A stretch of DNA of 64,000 nt, taken from assembly GCA_937897325.1 (NCBI GenBank), contig CALCOY010000015.1:1-64000 (forward strand). The letters are read 5' to 3'. The position numbers and the translations under genes are program-made. Below are positions 61,815 through 64,000 of the stretch, piece by piece. How positions within the stretch are numbered: the first letter of the stretch is position 1; every line of letters begins with the position of its first letter. A model generated the notes under the pieces. That model did not search any database, had not been told where the DNA came from, and saw only the letters and a list, made by a program, of their open reading frames with translations. Origin of the DNA: an uncultured Shimia sp. GTDB taxonomy: Bacteria > Pseudomonadota > Alphaproteobacteria > Rhodobacterales > Rhodobacteraceae.

Positions 61815-62654
61815 GTGGACGACCTATTTCATCAGCTCAAAACGCTAAGCACCACAGAGGTGCGCGCCCAGATCAGAGCCTGCGCTTATGGCGCGCATAC
61901 TGCCGGTCTGGGTAAGAAACATCTACAGGCCAATCTGGCGATCTTGCCCGAGGCCTACGCCTTGGACTTCATGCGTTTCTGCCAGCGCAATCCCAAACCC
62001 TGCCCGCTGGTCGGCGTCTCTGACACCGGCAATCCACATATGCAGACACTGGGACATGACATCGACATCCGCACGGATGTTCCCGCTTACTACGTCTACC
62101 GTCATGGCGTCCTGAGCGAGAGTGTCGAGGATATCACAGATTTCTGGCAGGATGACTTCGTCGCCTTCGCGCTCGGCTGCTCTTTCACGTTCGAACACGC
62201 CTTGGAGCGGGCAGGAATTCCCATCTGGCACATCCAGAACAACACGACCGTGCCAATGTTTACGTCGGATATCCAGACGGTGCCTGCGGGACCATTCCAC
62301 GGTGCGATGGTCGTCAGCATGCGCGCCATTCCCAATGCCCAACTTGACGAGGTCATCGCGATCTCAAAACAGTTTCCCATGGCCCATGGCGCCCCCGTCC
62401 ACGTGGGCGATCCAGCAGCGATCGGCATCGCCGATGTAAAGAAACCGAACTGGGGCGATCCGGCGCCTGTTCTAGCGGGCACAACACCGGTTTTCTGGGC
62501 CTGTGGGGTCACTCCGCAGGTCGCCATCACGCAAGCCAAGCCCCCCATCTGCATCACGCACAAACCCGGGCACATGCTGATTACGGACATCTCCGACGAT
62601 GCCGACACAACAATACTAAATCCAAAAACGATCCCAACAGGAGAAACGCAATGA
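61815..62654 (+). CDS. DUF1445 putative hydro-lyase / D-glutamate cyclase-like protein
   Basis: A 279-residue protein of the DUF1445 family; typical blocks are DIDIRTDVPAYYVYRHG, ALGCSFTFEHAL and GDPAAIGI. Related proteins include mammalian D-glutamate cyclase. GTG 61815 follows AAAGGATTCGATT. Its stop overlaps the start of the TRAP binding-protein gene, suggesting it acts on the imported substrate (for example an oxo- or pyroglutamate-like acid). Confidence 0.88.
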   Translation: MDDLFHQLKTLSTTEVRAQIRACAYGAHTAGLGKKHLQANLAILPEAYALDFMRFCQRNPKPCPLVGVSDTGNPHMQTLGHDIDIRTDVPAYYVYRHGVLSESVEDITDFWQDDFVAFALGCSFTFEHALERAGIPIWHIQNNTTVPMFTSDIQTVPAGPFHGAMVVSMRAIPNAQLDEVIAISKQFPMAHGAPVHVGDPAAIGIADVKKPNWGDPAPVLAGTTPVFWACGVTPQVAITQAKPPICITHKPGHMLITDISDDADTTILNPKTIPTGETQ

Positions 62655-63688
62655 AAGAACTCAGAACAGCGCTCGGCGCGCTGGCCCTGACCGCAACAAC
62701 CGCCCTGGCCGACAGTCCGGTCGTCCTGAACGCCGTGGGCACATGGTCCAGTCTGACCAACTTCCAAAAACATGAAGAGCCGTTCTTTAACGAAAGGCTG
62801 GCCACGGCCTCAGACGGACGGATCGTCGGCAAGATCCAGTCGCAATCCGGGCTGGGTCTAAAAGGTTTTGAGATCATGCGCTTGGTCAAGAATGGTGTTT
62901 TTGACTTTGCATTCGGTCTGCCCGGATATGTCGCTGCAGAGAACGCCATTTTCGAAGGCGCGGATCTGTCCACACTCACCCAGGACATCGACACCCAGCG
63001 CGAAGTGTCTGATGCCTATTTCAAAACGCTCGAAACCGCGTTCGAAGACATCTACAATGCCAAGCTGCTGATGCTCTACCCCTTCCCCAGCCAGACATTG
63101 TGGTGCAACGGCGAGGTGAACGGCATCGCCGATCTCGAAGGCAAGAAAATCCGCGTCTACTCCACCACACTTGGTGATTTTGTCGAAGGCGTGGGCGGTA
63201 CCTCAGTCACCGTTGCCTTTTCCGAGGTGATTCCGGCGCTTGAAAAAGGCGTTGTGGATTGCGCGATTACCGGCACGATGTCGGCCTACACCGCCAACTG
63301 GAACCAGGTTGCCACCCACGCCTATACCCTCCGCGTGGGATGGGGCCTCGCCTTCGGCGCCATGAACCTCGACAAGTGGAACAGCCTATCGGATGATCAG
63401 CGCGCCCTTCTCCAGACAGAGATCGCAAAACTGACCGACGCCATGTGGGGCGAAACGGCGACCGAGGATGAGATTGCGATTTCCTGCATCACCGGCGGTG
63501 CCTGCGACGTGGGAGAGCCGGGTTCCATGACGCTCGTCGAACCCTCAGAGGAAGATCTCGCCTTGCGCGACAAGATCGCCACAGAGGTGGTTCTGGCGCG
63601 TTGGGCAGAGCGGTGCGGTGCTGAATGCGCAGCCAATTGGAACGAAACCGTCGGTCCGATACTCGGCCTAACCGCCAACGCGAATTAA
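62651..63688 (+). CDS. TRAP transporter solute-binding protein (DctP family)
   Basis: A 345-residue periplasmic binding protein with signal peptide (LGALALTATTALA). The DctP pattern is present: YPFPSQTLWCNGEVNGIADLEGKKIRVYS and FSEVIPALEKGVVDCAITG. ATG overlaps the previous stop (ATGA). Carboxylate ligand expected; exact ligand unknown. Confidence 0.94.
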   Translation: MKELRTALGALALTATTALADSPVVLNAVGTWSSLTNFQKHEEPFFNERLATASDGRIVGKIQSQSGLGLKGFEIMRLVKNGVFDFAFGLPGYVAAENAIFEGADLSTLTQDIDTQREVSDAYFKTLETAFEDIYNAKLLMLYPFPSQTLWCNGEVNGIADLEGKKIRVYSTTLGDFVEGVGGTSVTVAFSEVIPALEKGVVDCAITGTMSAYTANWNQVATHAYTLRVGWGLAFGAMNLDKWNSLSDDQRALLQTEIAKLTDAMWGETATEDEIAISCITGGACDVGEPGSMTLVEPSEEDLALRDKIATEVVLARWAERCGAECAANWNETVGPILGLTANAN

Positions 63689-63742
63689 ATCTGATCTGGC
63701 GTGGTGCGCCTTGCGCCGCCGCGCCTGTTCCCCAAAAGGTCT

Positions 63743-64000
63743 ATGAAAATGCTTGACCGGCTCCTGAATGGAACCCGCGCGGTTAGCCTTTGGCTGACAT
63801 GGCTTGGCGGCACCCTGATCGTTCTCTCCGCGCTTCTCGTCACGACCGAGGTCTTTCTGCGCAAGGTCTTCAACATCTCGCTCGGCGGGGCCGACGAAAT
63901 CTCTGGTTATGCCTTTGGCGTCGCGACAACCCTGGCCTTTTCCTACGCCTTGTTCGAACGCGCCCATATTCGTGTCGATGCGCTCTTGGGCACCTTTCCC
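63743..64000 (+). CDS. TRAP transporter small permease (DctQ), cut by window end
   Basis: The first 86 codons are present, from ATG 63743 with AAAAGGT upstream. Two membrane helices are seen and the RKVFNISLGGADEISGYAFG block is typical of DctQ. The rest, and presumably the DctM large permease, lie beyond the window. Confidence 0.92.
   Translation, partial: MKMLDRLLNGTRAVSLWLTWLGGTLIVLSALLVTTEVFLRKVFNISLGGADEISGYAFGVATTLAFSYALFERAHIRVDALLGTFP

Overview
The window looks like a chromosomal segment of a marine alphaproteobacterium of the Rhodobacteraceae (Roseobacter group). This is inferred from moderate GC, tightly overlapping ATGA operons, and familiar neighbours: TRAP transporter genes, two L,D-transpeptidases, a BacNav-type sodium channel, an RTX protein and a ferrochelatase. 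No database search was possible; all assignments come from reading the sequence.

Layout. (1) 112-201: tRNA-Ser(GCU) on the minus strand. (2) 386-6490: surface-glycan cassette with a nucleotide-sugar dehydrogenase, an epimerase, GDP-L-fucose synthase, an HxRRGD glycosyltransferase fused to TPRs, and a methyltransferase. (3) 6705-7898: RTX calcium-binding secreted protein. (4) about 8063-34853: a large non-flagellar type III secretion (T3SS) region. (5) 34863-63688: mostly housekeeping genes (ychF, trpA, grxC, comF, hemH, an rRNA/tRNA m5U methyltransferase, CCA-adding enzyme, hslO, ilvA, argG) mixed with a frameshifted sodium channel, a heterodimeric ABC exporter, a REC-PP2C phosphatase facing an Hpt protein, and a sphingosine-phosphate-lyase-like decarboxylase. 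(6) 60848-64000: a LysR regulator, a DUF1445/D-glutamate-cyclase-like enzyme and the start of a TRAP transporter, cut by the window end.

The T3SS is the main interest. Its order is regulator, secretin N0 fragment, two SctG-like TPR proteins, small substrates, then sctI-J-K-L-N-O-Q-R-S-T-U. Candidate effectors, a needle chaperone and a needle follow, then sctD-X-Y-V, secretin, CpaD-like lipoprotein and TadD-like TPR lipoprotein. The core resembles the rhizobial Rhc order, whereas the X-Y-V string and the E/F/G-type genes resemble Ysc. Unusual features are: (a) an outer-membrane part that looks taken from a Tad pilus (CpaC-, CpaD- and TadD-like), with the T3SS-type N0 domain left as a separate gene 16 kb upstream; (b) a SctU without the NPTH autocleavage motif, together with no visible SctP ruler; (c) a 47-residue needle candidate followed by an attenuator-like hairpin; (d) an internal start that would make SctQ-C; (e) an OmpR-family regulator with Glu in place of the phosphorylatable Asp; (f) 11-bp-phased TTCA-type direct repeats upstream of several transcription units of the region, which I propose are its operators; (g) candidate effectors, including a GDPH (NopE/VWD-like) protein and a 974-residue SH3b-LysM protein with a polymorphic-toxin-like C-terminus.

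The right half shows ordinary gene neighbourhoods. No insertion sequence, CRISPR array, phage gene or rRNA was seen.
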